Positions 1-10,016 of a stretch of 64,000 nucleotides of DNA are shown one piece after another. A model generated the notes under the pieces. It was not told the DNA's origin. It searched no databases and saw only the letters and a program-made list of their open reading frames with translations. Position 1 is the stretch's first letter, and each line of letters begins with the position of its first letter. Origin of the DNA: a virus. Both the position numbers and the translations under genes were made by a program. The stretch is from positions 1 through 64,000 of the IMG/VR virus record IMGVR_UViG_3300025141_000046. The stretch is one strand, 5' to 3'.

Positions 1-3000
1 CATTGCTGTCATAAGAGATTTTCTAGTCGCTGAGCCATTGTATGCCACTGTCAAAGATGTATCAAATGATCCTGGTGTAATCGTGTGCCTGATTCCGACA
101 ACATAGTAAAAATTATCCATCGTAGTCCCGCTTCCCATGTCAATATAATACTTCTCGCCGTATGTTGTCAGCGGAAAGCCCGCACAAGAGAGAGTAGCGC
201 TAGTCGGTATGACAAAGATGTCTTCCACCTCCGACTGCTGCTTAGCTGTTGATGAATCTTTTTTATTATCAGAGATAGCATTTAAAAGAAGTACTTGATT
301 AACCGCTCCACCTGTATTTGAAGACATGCTGATAGATTTTATATTTGTAAACTGAGTTCCAAATGTAATGGACGGATATACAGACTTAATTGCATCCTTT
401 ATAACTCTTGCTGGGACACCAGGTAGCGATGTTATTATTTGCATCTTGTTTGGCGCTGAGTCTTCTGTGTCGGGTGTCACGTCTTTAATCTCCTCTGTTC
501 CACATTTTTTCTCGAGGTCATCTTGTGCCAATGGTTCTTTGGCAGATTCTCTCGTTGCGTTTTCTTGAGCTCCGTCTATTGTTTCTGTATCTCCGTCTGT
601 TGACGGACTTCTTGATGTGATAGCACCGCCGCTTATGACTTGCTGCAACAGGAGTACAGCGTCTGGTACTCCAGCTTTTGCATCGTAGACGTGAATTCTT
701 AAAACATTTGTAGTAGGCTTTCTAGGCTCACTGTTGTCGTATACGGGAACACACTCTGTTATCATTGCAAGATCAGGAACATCAAACTTTGCCTCCTTGC
801 CCTCCTCAGGGTAGATCCCAGCGAGAACTTTTTGCTTAGCTTTCTCCGGGGCCCCTGTCGCAAAGAATGTCTTTTTCTCCTCTTTAGATTTGCCCTTGAG
901 CTCGGTCTTTATATCGCTGTAATGCTTCGAGAGACCGTAGTTTACATGTGATGGACTTTCTGGACCTCCTGGGTACTTGAAGACTTTTTCTGCGAAAGCC
1001 TTTGCAGATATAGACGGACTTTCTTTTGAAATTTCAGTAATAAGATCAGAAAATCCATCCAGCCGAAAGGTAGCTACGTTTTTATGACACATCGCGCCTG
1101 CATACGTGTTGAAGGGGTAAAATATCATCTGGACCTCGTCGAACTTTCCAATCGCCTGGAGAGGTCTACCGACGTAGGTTAGAAGAACAGCACCGAGAGT
1201 AGGATTATTGCTACCCCGGTTGTTATCTCCTTCCTTTGAGTCTGGATTTGGTTCCTTCCCTTCATTCTTGTCTTTATCTGCTTTCTGCTTCTGGACCTGA
1301 GTCGTATCCTGGCCGTTGTCAAAAATATCAACAGTCTGCAACATTTTCAATTTTTGCTCAAGCTGAGTTCCCAGAGTGTCAAACCTTGTAGTCTTATTTG
1401 TTGAATTTTCCGCAGCCAGTATATCCTTAATAATAGCAACTGACTGTTTAACAAGTGATGCAGCATCAGTTTTTCCGTCTGTCGTATTATCTTTGATCGC
1501 CTGGAGAATCTCTATATATTTGCTTAGCTCTATCTGGGCCACTGGAGACGAAAAATTTCCAACTGCAGCGAAACCCTGCTGGATCTGTGCAAGCTGTGAC
1601 TTTTCTCCTGCTGGTGCCTCATCAAATTCTGGGTCACGGCCCGCTGCTGCTTTGAGCAGATCCTCAGTTATCTGTCTAAAAAAAGGTGCGAGCATAGATG
1701 CAGGAACTGTTGTTACGCCTGATGCTGCTGGCACCATTGTCATCTCTGCTACACCCCTTGATGCTAGCTTTAAAGTTACTCTAACCTGCCCGTCATCAAG
1801 GACATTGAGATCTGCAACCTGAATATTGAACATTGAAATGCATCTAAGTGAGTTTAAAAAATTTGCGTATTCATTCCCAGACTGATATCTAGTCGCCTGT
1901 GGGTGCATCCAGCCGAATTCGATTGTAACACTCGTTCCGGCGAACGTGCTTGCACCGATCAAAGGAGCCATAAACCTCATCATAGATCTATCATGAAGTA
2001 TGAACTCCATAGATGCAGTCTTGTTTGCTAGAGTTGCCAGGCCTAGACCGGTAATATCAACGCTCAACCTCTGAAGAGATGCTATGGGTGCAGCTGGGTT
2101 CAAAGCTGAGACATACCCCTCTCCCCTGTTTCCCATATTATTTAAAGTCTGCGGTGATTGAAATAATTCAATTCCAGCAGTTGAAACATTAGGCAATTCA
2201 ATTGTAACAGAATCTTCCTTGTTGTCGAATGGATTGGGTATGCCTGTGGCAGTACCTGATATATTGTCAAAGTCCCCATAGTCTCTCTCTACTCTCATCT
2301 TGCTTAGGTCTAGATCCGTCGATATACTTTGGAAAGCTTTTAAACCAGACAGATCTGACTCTGATGCTGATTGTGCGAATCCAAATAGTGACATTGGCCT
2401 GGCCGGGGATGTCTCTGATGAAAATACGAGCTTTATGAATGGAACACACTGCGACATTTCAACTGTCGGTATGCTGTTGAAGAAAATGGAGCCTGCTTGA
2501 TTTCTCGAATTACATGGATGGATGCGTATTGAATTAACTAAAATTGCAGATAGGTGTGGATTTTTTAGATTATCCGGGTCACCTACTCCGTTTCCTGTAG
2601 CTGCTATCACCTCCTCTGTCCCAGAGGATTCTTCTGTCTTAGATTCTGATGTGCTTGGCGGTGTTTTCACATATCCACACTGACTTTTCACGCCAACCTT
2701 GTTATCGTTGAGAACAGTCGCATTTATCGGTGAGTTAGGAGATATTTCTGGCTCGAGCTTAATGGAGAATGTTGCATCTAGCTTTGAATATCCTTTGAGC
2801 TCTTTCTCTGCTAATTCTAGCATAGTTTTTGCATGTGTTGCACCAGAACTAGTGTCCAGTATCCACGACTTAAGTTTTCTCTCTAGCTCAGCATCTCCCT
2901 CTCTCTCTGGGATTGGACCCTCTTCCTCTTCTGAGCCGTCATCATACCCTGTCGCATACGCGGAAGCTCCACCGGCCGCGAAGTATCTTGACAGCTCCAT

Positions 3001-3075
3001 AATTGAGCTGTCAAGCCTATTTGATGGAGGCAATTTACTTGCCTTAACTATCGTAAAAAGATCTTTAAATGCCAC
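1..3075 (-). CDS. Baseplate hub-like structural protein (partial, runs off left edge)
   Basis: The frame is open from a GTG at 3075 to the window edge, giving at least 1025 codons with no stop. It was found by direct translation because it has no ATG start. An in-frame TAA lies eight codons upstream of the GTG, so GTG is the only sensible start, and GGGA lies about nine bases ahead of it. The N-terminal part is mixed. Around residues 330-380 it reads FILHDRSMMRFMAPLIG and then IEFGWMHP. The last visible part has IDMGSGTTMDNFYYVVGIRH followed by a beta-rich tail. This end resembles the C-terminal region of hub proteins of large myoviruses (gpD/gp27-type role), which is recalled rather than searched. 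It follows a LysM baseplate protein, which fits a central baseplate position. The exact role is inferred. Confidence 0.6.
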   Translation of the reverse strand, partial: MAFKDLFTIVKASKLPPSNRLDSSIMELSRYFAAGGASAYATGYDDGSEEEEGPIPEREGDAELERKLKSWILDTSSGATHAKTMLELAEKELKGYSKLDATFSIKLEPEISPNSPINATVLNDNKVGVKSQCGYVKTPPSTSESKTEESSGTEEVIAATGNGVGDPDNLKNPHLSAILVNSIRIHPCNSRNQAGSIFFNSIPTVEMSQCVPFIKLVFSSETSPARPMSLFGFAQSASESDLSGLKAFQSISTDLDLSKMRVERDYGDFDNISGTATGIPNPFDNKEDSVTIELPNVSTAGIELFQSPQTLNNMGNRGEGYVSALNPAAPIASLQRLSVDITGLGLATLANKTASMEFILHDRSMMRFMAPLIGASTFAGTSVTIEFGWMHPQATRYQSGNEYANFLNSLRCISMFNIQVADLNVLDDGQVRVTLKLASRGVAEMTMVPAASGVTTVPASMLAPFFRQITEDLLKAAAGRDPEFDEAPAGEKSQLAQIQQGFAAVGNFSSPVAQIELSKYIEILQAIKDNTTDGKTDAASLVKQSVAIIKDILAAENSTNKTTRFDTLGTQLEQKLKMLQTVDIFDNGQDTTQVQKQKADKDKNEGKEPNPDSKEGDNNRGSNNPTLGAVLLTYVGRPLQAIGKFDEVQMIFYPFNTYAGAMCHKNVATFRLDGFSDLITEISKESPSISAKAFAEKVFKYPGGPESPSHVNYGLSKHYSDIKTELKGKSKEEKKTFFATGAPEKAKQKVLAGIYPEEGKEAKFDVPDLAMITECVPVYDNSEPRKPTTNVLRIHVYDAKAGVPDAVLLLQQVISGGAITSRSPSTDGDTETIDGAQENATRESAKEPLAQDDLEKKCGTEEIKDVTPDTEDSAPNKMQIITSLPGVPARVIKDAIKSVYPSITFGTQFTNIKSISMSSNTGGAVNQVLLLNAISDNKKDSSTAKQQSEVEDIFVIPTSATLSCAGFPLTTYGEKYYIDMGSGTTMDNFYYVVGIRHTITPGSFDTSLTVAYNGSATRKSLMTAM

Positions 3076-3091
3076 TTTAAAATATTCCCAT

Positions 3092-3385
3092 CTATCTTAT
3101 TGCTAAAATTTGTCCCAAGTTGGATGGGACTCTAATAATTGTGCCAGGAGGTGATTGAAGACCCCATCCGATACCACTTGCCGCTGCTATTACCCACCAG
3201 TAAATTGAACTACCGTAAAACTCTGCAGAAATATTATCTAATCTCTGCCCTCGCTTAAGCTTTTGTGCCTTAAAGGGTATTGTACCCTGCATAACTCCTA
3301 GATATATCTTATTAGATATTCTCGGATTAGCCTTCCCCTCTCCCTTGTTGATGGGAGCAGCAAATGTGTATCTACCAATTGACAT
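3092..3385 (-). CDS. LysM-type baseplate wedge protein, gp53-like
   Basis: A 97-residue protein with an ATG start and a good Shine-Dalgarno (AAGGGG). The second half is a LysM-like fold: KRGQRLDNISAEFYG, then a Trp-rich YWWVIAAASGI stretch, then PPGTIIRVPSN. This pattern is known from small baseplate proteins such as T4 gp53 and the P2 gpX family, where it helps assemble the baseplate rather than digest the wall. It is about half the length of T4 gp53 (196 aa), so only the core domain is present. It sits between the large 1220-aa tail protein and the hub-like gene, and its stop lies 16 bases before the next GTG. Baseplate assignment is fairly secure; the exact counterpart is inferred. Confidence 0.7.
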   Translation of the reverse strand: MSIGRYTFAAPINKGEGKANPRISNKIYLGVMQGTIPFKAQKLKRGQRLDNISAEFYGSSIYWWVIAAASGIGWGLQSPPGTIIRVPSNLGQILAIR

Positions 3386-3400
3386 TAAATTAACCCCTTT

Positions 3401-6400
3401 TTACTTCTTTAGATTTTGTGAAGCAGCTGACGTTGCTCTTGTATATTTTGCTTTTGCACCTAAGCCGTCATCAGGATTGTAATCGCCTGATACGGCATTC
3501 ATTGTAGCACCTACGTTGTAAATAGGTGCTCTGTTGTATCCACCGTGATCCAGACCTGGCGGCAGATCGTGAATTGGATCAAATGATATTGTTACCTTTG
3601 CGACCTTTGGTGCTCGTGATCCCCACTCTGTTTCCCATGTTACGGTTGGGTCAATCCAGTCGTAGCTTAGGCTTCTTATCACACCTGCGAGACCTCGTCC
3701 GCCTGAATTTTCGAATGCCCTTGTTATTGGATTATTTCTCGGATGGACAAATTCTGCTGCATTTGTAGTTGTTAACTGCAGTGCACTGGCAGGTATTCCT
3801 GTTGTCTTGGATGCATATTCATTAACTGCAACCTGGGCTGCACCTGCAACTGATCCTATTACATCAAGCAGGGTTCCAACTCTAACCATGAATAAAATAT
3901 CAGGATTGGGCATTAGATCCTCGTGTGTAACTAGCATCTTTCCGCTGCCTGCAAGTTTTGGTGCGTCCAAGTCAGCGAATTGAATCTCATACACAGTCTT
4001 TTGTATCACCGCTCCTGACGGGTTTGTAGTTCCTTTGCTGATGTTAGACTTGAATCCCTGCTTAATTGAATCAAAATCTCTCTTATACTTGTCGATAACT
4101 TTCACGCGATACGGTCCCGCTGTTCTAATTCTATTCTTGTTGTCTCCTTTGCAAAGGTATCCTACATCTACAGATGGTTTTAAAATAGGGTAGCTTGTTG
4201 ATGTATACCCACCGCCGCCCTGCCACGCCTTATTTGAAAATCCTGCTACAGCTTGTGCAGCTTCGGATACGGCATCTAAAATTGGATTAGATGTTGAAAG
4301 CAGGTCACCCATATCATCTGGGTTATCTGGGTTTGCCAGCTCCTGTAGTATCAAAGATGCACCAATTGGATTTACAATACCGCTGCCGCCCAAGAATCCC
4401 ATCGCAAGAGAAGCCACAGATCTTATCATGACATCAGCGACTGAGGCTCCTGCATCACCGCTTAGCGGCAGGAGTGCGAGAGGGGATCCAAATGCACTTC
4501 CAAAAATATAGTCAAGCTGAAATTCAACGATGTCTGAATAGCTTTGGCCGAAGAGGCTGATTTTGCTTAAGTTCCCGGCTCCGGATGCTAATCCGCCGCC
4601 TGTGTACGTGTCGTCTTTTATCTCAAACGCCTTAGACCCGACTCCAAACATTCTAGCAAGATTAAATCTCGAGTAGTTTGTCTTGACTACATCACCTATT
4701 CTTAGTCTAATCAATGGTGAAGCACTGATAACCTGACTAAAAGGCTGTACGAAGCTGCTTCCCTCACCGTCTGAAAGCTTTGTCCCGCGTGTCCATTTTG
4801 GATAAACCATGGTAGTTAGTTTATTAATTTTAAACCACATCTCGTCAAAGTCTTCTTTTGACGTAGCAGCTACATAAAAGCTAAAACCAATTGTTCTCTT
4901 TGTATCTTTGTAAATGTAGACTGGATCAACACGACCGTAACCCTGCACAGAGCTAAAGTTAGCTGCGTACCCATCTGACAGGTTATTTAAAAATGCATGA
5001 AATCCAATAAATTCATTTGTCCGAACATCGTGAAAATAGAACGGAACATACTCAGCATCTAGTGTATCCTCCATTTTTCTAGCGACATCTGTCGGTATTC
5101 TCGACCTTGTTGTCTTTCCGCCGTATGTGTTAGTATCGATAAATGATTTTGCCAGGAGGCTTGTTGCTGTATGGCCCTTGATTGGGTTTCCACCGTATGT
5201 AAGATTGTTCATATCTAGCGCTGCCTTCATAACATTTCTAGGAAGAAGGTAAAGAGCTGGAGATGACATACTTCTCCACGCTAGTGATGCTGATGTCTGG
5301 CCGTCTCTACTTCTGCTTTTTGATTGTCTCGTCTGAGGGCCGTCAACAAGCAGGTCAACATTAAAAGGTCTGATGCCGTTTGTTGCCCAGCCTGATTCAT
5401 CATCACCAAAGTCTCCTCCAGTGCTATATAGCACTATATCTCCAATTTCTACAAGTGTTCTCAGGAGAGCTATAATTCCACTTTTTGAAATCTCGGCGAT
5501 CAGATCAGGTAGATTGCTTTGTGTACTCTTATAATCCTGCACCATATCACCGATTGATGATGAGGAAAGTGCAAATTTTTGAAGCATAGATTTTCCGATC
5601 GCGTGCCAGAATCCCGGAGCTTCAGCTACAGTCTGGTATCTACCGACGGTGCCCTGCTCATTTTGTATCGCCTCTGCCTTGCTAGCATCATCAAATTTAA
5701 TTCCAAATAGAGCTAGACAGCCCGCATTGAGACACTCGCTGATCGGATATCTTGTGTTGGGCATCAAATATCTCTGGAATATTTGAATTTTTGCTTTTCT
5801 TGCGAATCTCTTTGCCTGTCCAGCATGCGTTGGGCTTCTTGTTAAGAATGGCATGTCATCAGTTCCGTCACTTTGTAGAGTGTCATTTACAGTTTTGCAT
5901 GCAAATATCATTCCAATTATAACAGCACCGGCACGTGCTCGAATTAACTCAGCAGATCCCTGGTTTGAAAAAGTAAGATCAGGTGTATAGCTTTGACCAT
6001 ATGACGATTGCTTTCCTCCGACCTCGAATGCGCCGCCGGATATGCCCTCTGGAGATCCAAATGCTTCTCTTGCCCTGGGTGCCTTTGGCTTAGTAGGATT
6101 ATTGAAAGCAACATCTGCGCCTGTAACCAAAACAGACTCGTTTTCATAATTAAATTCATTTGGATTAAATGAGCTATCAGGTGATGATCCCCAATCTACG
6201 CCTAGAGATTTTAATATCATTGACCTTGCAACATTCTTTAGATCGTTGTTGATAAAAATACCATCAGCATTTTTATTATAAGTTCCATAGTCTGGCTGCA
6301 CAGTTCGCGTTCCCATTCCCTTGGTACCTCTGCCAAGTCGTGCTGCGTCTACTGGGACTGTAGCCTCAAACGGTGCGAATGCTTTTTCAGACTTTGTATT

Positions 6401-7063
6401 GAACCTATTTCTTCTCTGCAGCATTGACTGAACACCTTCAATTGAATTCTCATCTGCATCTGCAGTGCTAGACTTGACAAATGTCTCACCGATAATATTG
6501 GGCGACGCGTTACCTTCAACTGATGGAAGCAGCCTATTGCCAGTATGTGGCCCTGGTGCTACGTCGTCCTCTGGTATAATTGTGTTTGTTTTTGAAACTA
6601 TTCCAGAGAGATCATCAAAATAACCGCTATCAGAGTACTGGCTAAGTGTTCCGCCCATGCCGTCTCCAGAAGACTCAGACTCGTTGATAAAAACATCCTG
6701 GCCTCCGTTGCTAGCTGCTCTTAGACTTACCGGGACTCCGTCCTTGTCCTTTCTTGATAATGGCATCGCAGCTGTTGCACCGCCCTTTACTACATAGTAG
6801 TTTCTGTACTCCACAAGATCATTAGTCAAATAGTGCAAAAAGTCATTTATCAAACTTTTGCCTGCGTCGGCTGAAGGCTCATTGCTTGAATTGTGACCTA
6901 TTAGAGCCTTTCTAGTTCCCGGATCCATTCCGAGGTCATCGATGCCAGGATCAAGACCATCAGAGTCCCAGTCTTTTATGGTATATGATATCGAGGTTCT
7001 CTGTGCGACAGACTCAGCTGTCACATAATCCGATAAAAAGTCTCCTAATTTTTCCCTAGACAC
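3401..7063 (-). CDS. Very large baseplate/tail structural protein, function unknown
   Basis: A 1220-residue protein starting with GTG at 7063. AAGGAG precedes it at good spacing, inside the end of the upstream gene, which overlaps it by 19 bases. The first 350 residues are low-complexity, rich in Gly, Ser, Asn and Asp. The middle is more compact, with a stretch FYFHDVRTNEFIGFHAFLNN near residue 670 followed by YGRVDPVYIYKDTKRTIGFS and MWFKINKLTTMVYPKW. No catalytic motif is visible. It lies between the tape measure and the LysM and hub-like genes, so a central baseplate or tail-tip component is the best inference. I recall similar proteins in other large myoviruses only as uncharacterised virion proteins, so no T4 name is given. 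Confidence 0.6.
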   Translation of the reverse strand: MSREKLGDFLSDYVTAESVAQRTSISYTIKDWDSDGLDPGIDDLGMDPGTRKALIGHNSSNEPSADAGKSLINDFLHYLTNDLVEYRNYYVVKGGATAAMPLSRKDKDGVPVSLRAASNGGQDVFINESESSGDGMGGTLSQYSDSGYFDDLSGIVSKTNTIIPEDDVAPGPHTGNRLLPSVEGNASPNIIGETFVKSSTADADENSIEGVQSMLQRRNRFNTKSEKAFAPFEATVPVDAARLGRGTKGMGTRTVQPDYGTYNKNADGIFINNDLKNVARSMILKSLGVDWGSSPDSSFNPNEFNYENESVLVTGADVAFNNPTKPKAPRAREAFGSPEGISGGAFEVGGKQSSYGQSYTPDLTFSNQGSAELIRARAGAVIIGMIFACKTVNDTLQSDGTDDMPFLTRSPTHAGQAKRFARKAKIQIFQRYLMPNTRYPISECLNAGCLALFGIKFDDASKAEAIQNEQGTVGRYQTVAEAPGFWHAIGKSMLQKFALSSSSIGDMVQDYKSTQSNLPDLIAEISKSGIIALLRTLVEIGDIVLYSTGGDFGDDESGWATNGIRPFNVDLLVDGPQTRQSKSRSRDGQTSASLAWRSMSSPALYLLPRNVMKAALDMNNLTYGGNPIKGHTATSLLAKSFIDTNTYGGKTTRSRIPTDVARKMEDTLDAEYVPFYFHDVRTNEFIGFHAFLNNLSDGYAANFSSVQGYGRVDPVYIYKDTKRTIGFSFYVAATSKEDFDEMWFKINKLTTMVYPKWTRGTKLSDGEGSSFVQPFSQVISASPLIRLRIGDVVKTNYSRFNLARMFGVGSKAFEIKDDTYTGGGLASGAGNLSKISLFGQSYSDIVEFQLDYIFGSAFGSPLALLPLSGDAGASVADVMIRSVASLAMGFLGGSGIVNPIGASLILQELANPDNPDDMGDLLSTSNPILDAVSEAAQAVAGFSNKAWQGGGGYTSTSYPILKPSVDVGYLCKGDNKNRIRTAGPYRVKVIDKYKRDFDSIKQGFKSNISKGTTNPSGAVIQKTVYEIQFADLDAPKLAGSGKMLVTHEDLMPNPDILFMVRVGTLLDVIGSVAGAAQVAVNEYASKTTGIPASALQLTTTNAAEFVHPRNNPITRAFENSGGRGLAGVIRSLSYDWIDPTVTWETEWGSRAPKVAKVTISFDPIHDLPPGLDHGGYNRAPIYNVGATMNAVSGDYNPDDGLGAKAKYTRATSAASQNLKK

Positions 7064-7296
7064 TTGTTAAGCTCCTTGATACCCTCTGGCGAAAAGAAAT
7101 CATTAATTGCATCGGATAGTTCCTCGTCAGTTTTTTCTGTTGAAGCTTGATCTTGGATATACGATGCAAGCTCTTCAATTGGTCCCAATACTTCTGATGT
7201 GTACCTCTCCAGGTATTCAATCTCTTCCGCTGACAGTCCTTCTGTGAGATTCTTCATCATCGGTGTCTCAAAAACTCTCTCTTTTAAACTTTTCAT
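7045..7296 (-). CDS. Small acidic helical protein downstream of the tape measure
   Basis: An 83-residue, mostly helical, acidic protein that I do not recognise. Its ATG overlaps the tape-measure stop in an ATGA arrangement, and its own end overlaps the GTG of the 1220-aa gene by 19 bases. It is therefore locked into translational coupling at both sides. The N-terminal 20 residues are basic to neutral, and the rest is rich in Glu and Asp, including SAEEIEYLERYTSEVLGPIEEL. The tight packing argues that it is a real gene of the tail cassette. A chaperone or small baseplate part are both possible; the sequence does not decide. Confidence 0.6.
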   Translation of the reverse strand: MKSLKERVFETPMMKNLTEGLSAEEIEYLERYTSEVLGPIEELASYIQDQASTEKTDEELSDAINDFFSPEGIKELNKCLGKN

Positions 7297-9695
7297 GTCG
7301 TTGTCACCAGACCTACTGTGCTGTTATTGCCTTTTGCGCCAGCTAGAACCCCGTCTATGACCAAAGATGCAAGCACCTTCGAATTCACGTCCTTTATCTT
7401 AATTTCATTAGGGTTTACTGTAAGCTGAACTGATACTGGCTCGCCAGAGCCTCTAGCAGTAAGTGCCTGGGTTAGCTTTGCAAGCTGAGCATCTTTTTCA
7501 GCCAAGAGCTTGGCTTGTTCTTGCTTAACTCTAGCTAGCTCATCTACTGGTGCGCCGTCTCCACCTGGTTTTGCGTCCTGCTGGACAACTTCTGGCTTAG
7601 CATCTTTCTCCTTCTCCTTCGCCAGGGCATCTGCGTCCCTCTTTTTTATAATCGACTTGAAGATCTCGTCCTTGTCGCTGCCGCCTGCATATTTCTTGAC
7701 AGCTCCAAGATCATATCCTTCAGACTCGGAGATCTCCTTCAGCCTGGCTTCGAGACCTTTCTGATCACCGCCGTATGCTGCCTTGGCCCTGTTGATGAGA
7801 GATTCTGCAATCTGTGCCTGATCTCTCTCCTTGACATTCTTAAGGTTTGCTGACATCGTGGTCCTGAGTCTTGCTGTTGTCATGCCAAACTTCTCCGTCG
7901 CCTTCCTGACTTCATCGTCTGTTAGATCGGAAAACTGTACACCTGACTGTCCCATCATCTGGCTGACTTTTGACAGTGCAGATTCAGCATTGGCCATATT
8001 TGCTTTATAAGCTTTTTCGCCTTTCTTGCCCATAGATTCGAGAGAGAGCCCCATTGTCTCTGGCAGCTCTTCAATTGCACTAGTGATCGGATCAGTCAGC
8101 AGGTGACTTAACTGGGATGACTGCTGCTTCTCCGTAATTGGGTTATTCTTAATTTCTTTGTGGATCTCGAGTATCACCTTCGCGATTTCTTCAGGAAGTT
8201 TTGCAAAAGCGTCTGCGATTGCCTGGGTGATCTCCTCACCTATTCCAGAGCCGCTGAACTTCTTCTGCATTTCTTCAACTTGTCTCTCAAGGTCTGGAAT
8301 TGGACTATCCGCTTTAAGATTTTTAGCTAGCCGCTGGGAGCTTCTCTCGACACGCGTTTGGAAATCCTGTATCTGTACTGAGTGAACCATCAGGAGTTTC
8401 TGTGAGCTGGCTATTGCGGCCTTGTATGCCTGGTCAGCAGTTCTAGAAACTATGTCATTTGATGTTGTTCCAAATTTTCTCAGCTCAGTTTCGAGCTCTT
8501 CGATGCTCTCCTTTACGCCTCCTATCTCATCATCGGTTGCAGCGTCGAGGTCATCGAGTGATTGATATTCAGCCTCAGGATCAAAGAGTCTCTCGACGGC
8601 TGAGACAGATTTTAGACCGAGCTGCTGCTGAATTAGTCTCTTTTCAGCGAGTGACATATCATCGACTGATTTTCCTGTTGCGATGAACTGATCACGCAGT
8701 GTCTCCATCAGCGCGCCCTGGTCCTCATTTGCCATTCGCATGAGCTCCATTGCGTCCAGCTGGACACCAAATACTGACGTCAGTGCAGAGACTGACTGTG
8801 CTGCTGTCTCAAAGTTGAAGAACTTATCAACCATTCCGTCGAGCTCACCGTAGTCAAGTCCTAGCTGTCTGAGAGAGCCACCTATCCTTGCTGCCTCATC
8901 GACGCTGACATTACCGTATCTCCGTGTGTCAGATATGAGGCCTTCAACTATATTCAGTATCTCCTTTGAGGAGTCACCAGTTTGATCTGCAATTCTTTTT
9001 GACATAATTGCAGCTTCTTGAAGCATATTTGTGTTAGCTTCACCAGTTAGATCAATTTGACGTGATACGAATGTTGAGACTTCTGATGTTGACAGTCCCA
9101 TATTTGTACCAAATGCTGCCATCTCAAGGGCCGTGTCTGCCGATGCATCCTTGAGAAGTCTCAGGCCGTCAGCAGATGATCCCGCCCCTGCGGCCATATA
9201 CTCAAATGCCTTAAATGCTTGTGATGTCTCCCCGAGAAGATTGCTTAAACTTACGCCGAGACCGTCGATTGATGACTTCTGTGTGCCATATATCTTTTCG
9301 TTAAAGTCAAGATATACCTTGCTATATTCATTTGCAAATGTCTTGCCTTCTTGAAACTGCTTGCCGAACCCGCCAGCTAACCCGCCCATCGAGGCTTGGA
9401 GATCATTCATGAACTTGAGGACCTCTGGATCAGTCAAGCCGCTGATTGCGTCACCTGTCTTCTTTACCTCCTCAAATCCCGGAATAGCCTGGAGGCTGCG
9501 TTCGACAACCTTGTCATAAAATTGGCGTGTTGTATTGCCTGCTCCTGATCCAGGTGTTGGAGTTCCCGCACCTGAGGTTGAGTCAGACTGAGTGCCTCCG
9601 CCTGATACTTTTATCTCGCCGCTGCCTAGCGCTTCCTTGACAGCTGCGGCGATGTCGATTCCAATCTGCCTGGCTTGTTGTTCAGTGAATGACAC
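7293..9695 (-). CDS. Probable tail tape measure protein
   Basis: An 800-residue protein starting with GTG at 9695, preceded by GAGGTG. It is dominated by predicted helix with many Ala, Glu, Lys and Gln. A Gly/Ser/Thr-rich linker lies at about residues 30-55, and the last ~45 residues look like a beta-type tail. It has no enzyme motif. Its place fits a tape measure: sheath, tube, gp26-like hub protein and a small chaperone-like gene lie upstream, and baseplate genes lie downstream. Tape measures set tail length at roughly 1.5 angstrom per residue, so 800 residues would imply a tail of about 120 nm if fully extended. T4 gp29, the counterpart, is 590 aa. The role rests on context and composition. 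Confidence 0.65.
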   Translation of the reverse strand: MSFTEQQARQIGIDIAAAVKEALGSGEIKVSGGGTQSDSTSGAGTPTPGSGAGNTTRQFYDKVVERSLQAIPGFEEVKKTGDAISGLTDPEVLKFMNDLQASMGGLAGGFGKQFQEGKTFANEYSKVYLDFNEKIYGTQKSSIDGLGVSLSNLLGETSQAFKAFEYMAAGAGSSADGLRLLKDASADTALEMAAFGTNMGLSTSEVSTFVSRQIDLTGEANTNMLQEAAIMSKRIADQTGDSSKEILNIVEGLISDTRRYGNVSVDEAARIGGSLRQLGLDYGELDGMVDKFFNFETAAQSVSALTSVFGVQLDAMELMRMANEDQGALMETLRDQFIATGKSVDDMSLAEKRLIQQQLGLKSVSAVERLFDPEAEYQSLDDLDAATDDEIGGVKESIEELETELRKFGTTSNDIVSRTADQAYKAAIASSQKLLMVHSVQIQDFQTRVERSSQRLAKNLKADSPIPDLERQVEEMQKKFSGSGIGEEITQAIADAFAKLPEEIAKVILEIHKEIKNNPITEKQQSSQLSHLLTDPITSAIEELPETMGLSLESMGKKGEKAYKANMANAESALSKVSQMMGQSGVQFSDLTDDEVRKATEKFGMTTARLRTTMSANLKNVKERDQAQIAESLINRAKAAYGGDQKGLEARLKEISESEGYDLGAVKKYAGGSDKDEIFKSIIKKRDADALAKEKEKDAKPEVVQQDAKPGGDGAPVDELARVKQEQAKLLAEKDAQLAKLTQALTARGSGEPVSVQLTVNPNEIKIKDVNSKVLASLVIDGVLAGAKGNNSTVGLVTTT

Positions 9696-9733
9696 TTAGT
9701 GCACCTCAAACATTAAATATGCCTTTAAATAGT

Positions 9734-10012
9734 TTATCCGTTATCAAACTTTATATCACGACCTTGTCCAGGTGACATGTCAGATGTCGGACTTATTCCA
9801 AGCTGTTCGTGTATATCACCCATTGGGATATCAACGAGGCCAGATCTATTATCTGATGCCTTCTTTCTAGCGTCAGCCTGTTGCTTAAATTCATCAGATA
9901 TTCTTCTAATAAACCACTTTCTGTAGGGTAGCGGCATTGATCTTACGTCGCTGTAGCTCATATTTAAATGATACTGTAAAAGAAACGCTTCCTCTAGAAA
10001 CGCTTCTCGCAT
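9734..10012 (-). CDS. Tail assembly chaperone-like protein upstream of tape measure
   Basis: From the ATG at 10012 this is 92 residues. The frame is open further upstream to a TTG at 10045, inside the end of the gp26-like gene. I prefer the ATG because it follows that gene's TGA by four bases. The core reads FLLQYHLNMSYSDVRSMPLP followed by YRKWFIRRISDEF. A helix, then a Trp/Tyr-Asp-Val-x-x-Met-Pro segment, then an aromatic-basic helix is typical of small proteins encoded just before the tape measure (gpGT-type chaperones, T4 gp26/gp51 region). The tail is Lys/Asp-rich and disordered. See the separate entry on the seven-T run, which could fuse it to the upstream protein. Confidence 0.6.
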   Translation of the reverse strand: MREAFLEEAFLLQYHLNMSYSDVRSMPLPYRKWFIRRISDEFKQQADARKKASDNRSGLVDIPMGDIHEQLGISPTSDMSPGQGRDIKFDNG

Positions 10013-10016
10013 AGTA

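Noticed and set aside
1376-1822. Plus-strand open frame of 148 codons
   Set aside because: It lies opposite the partial hub-like gene, whose minus-strand frame is open throughout. There is no ribosome site, and the composition is that of an antisense shadow.
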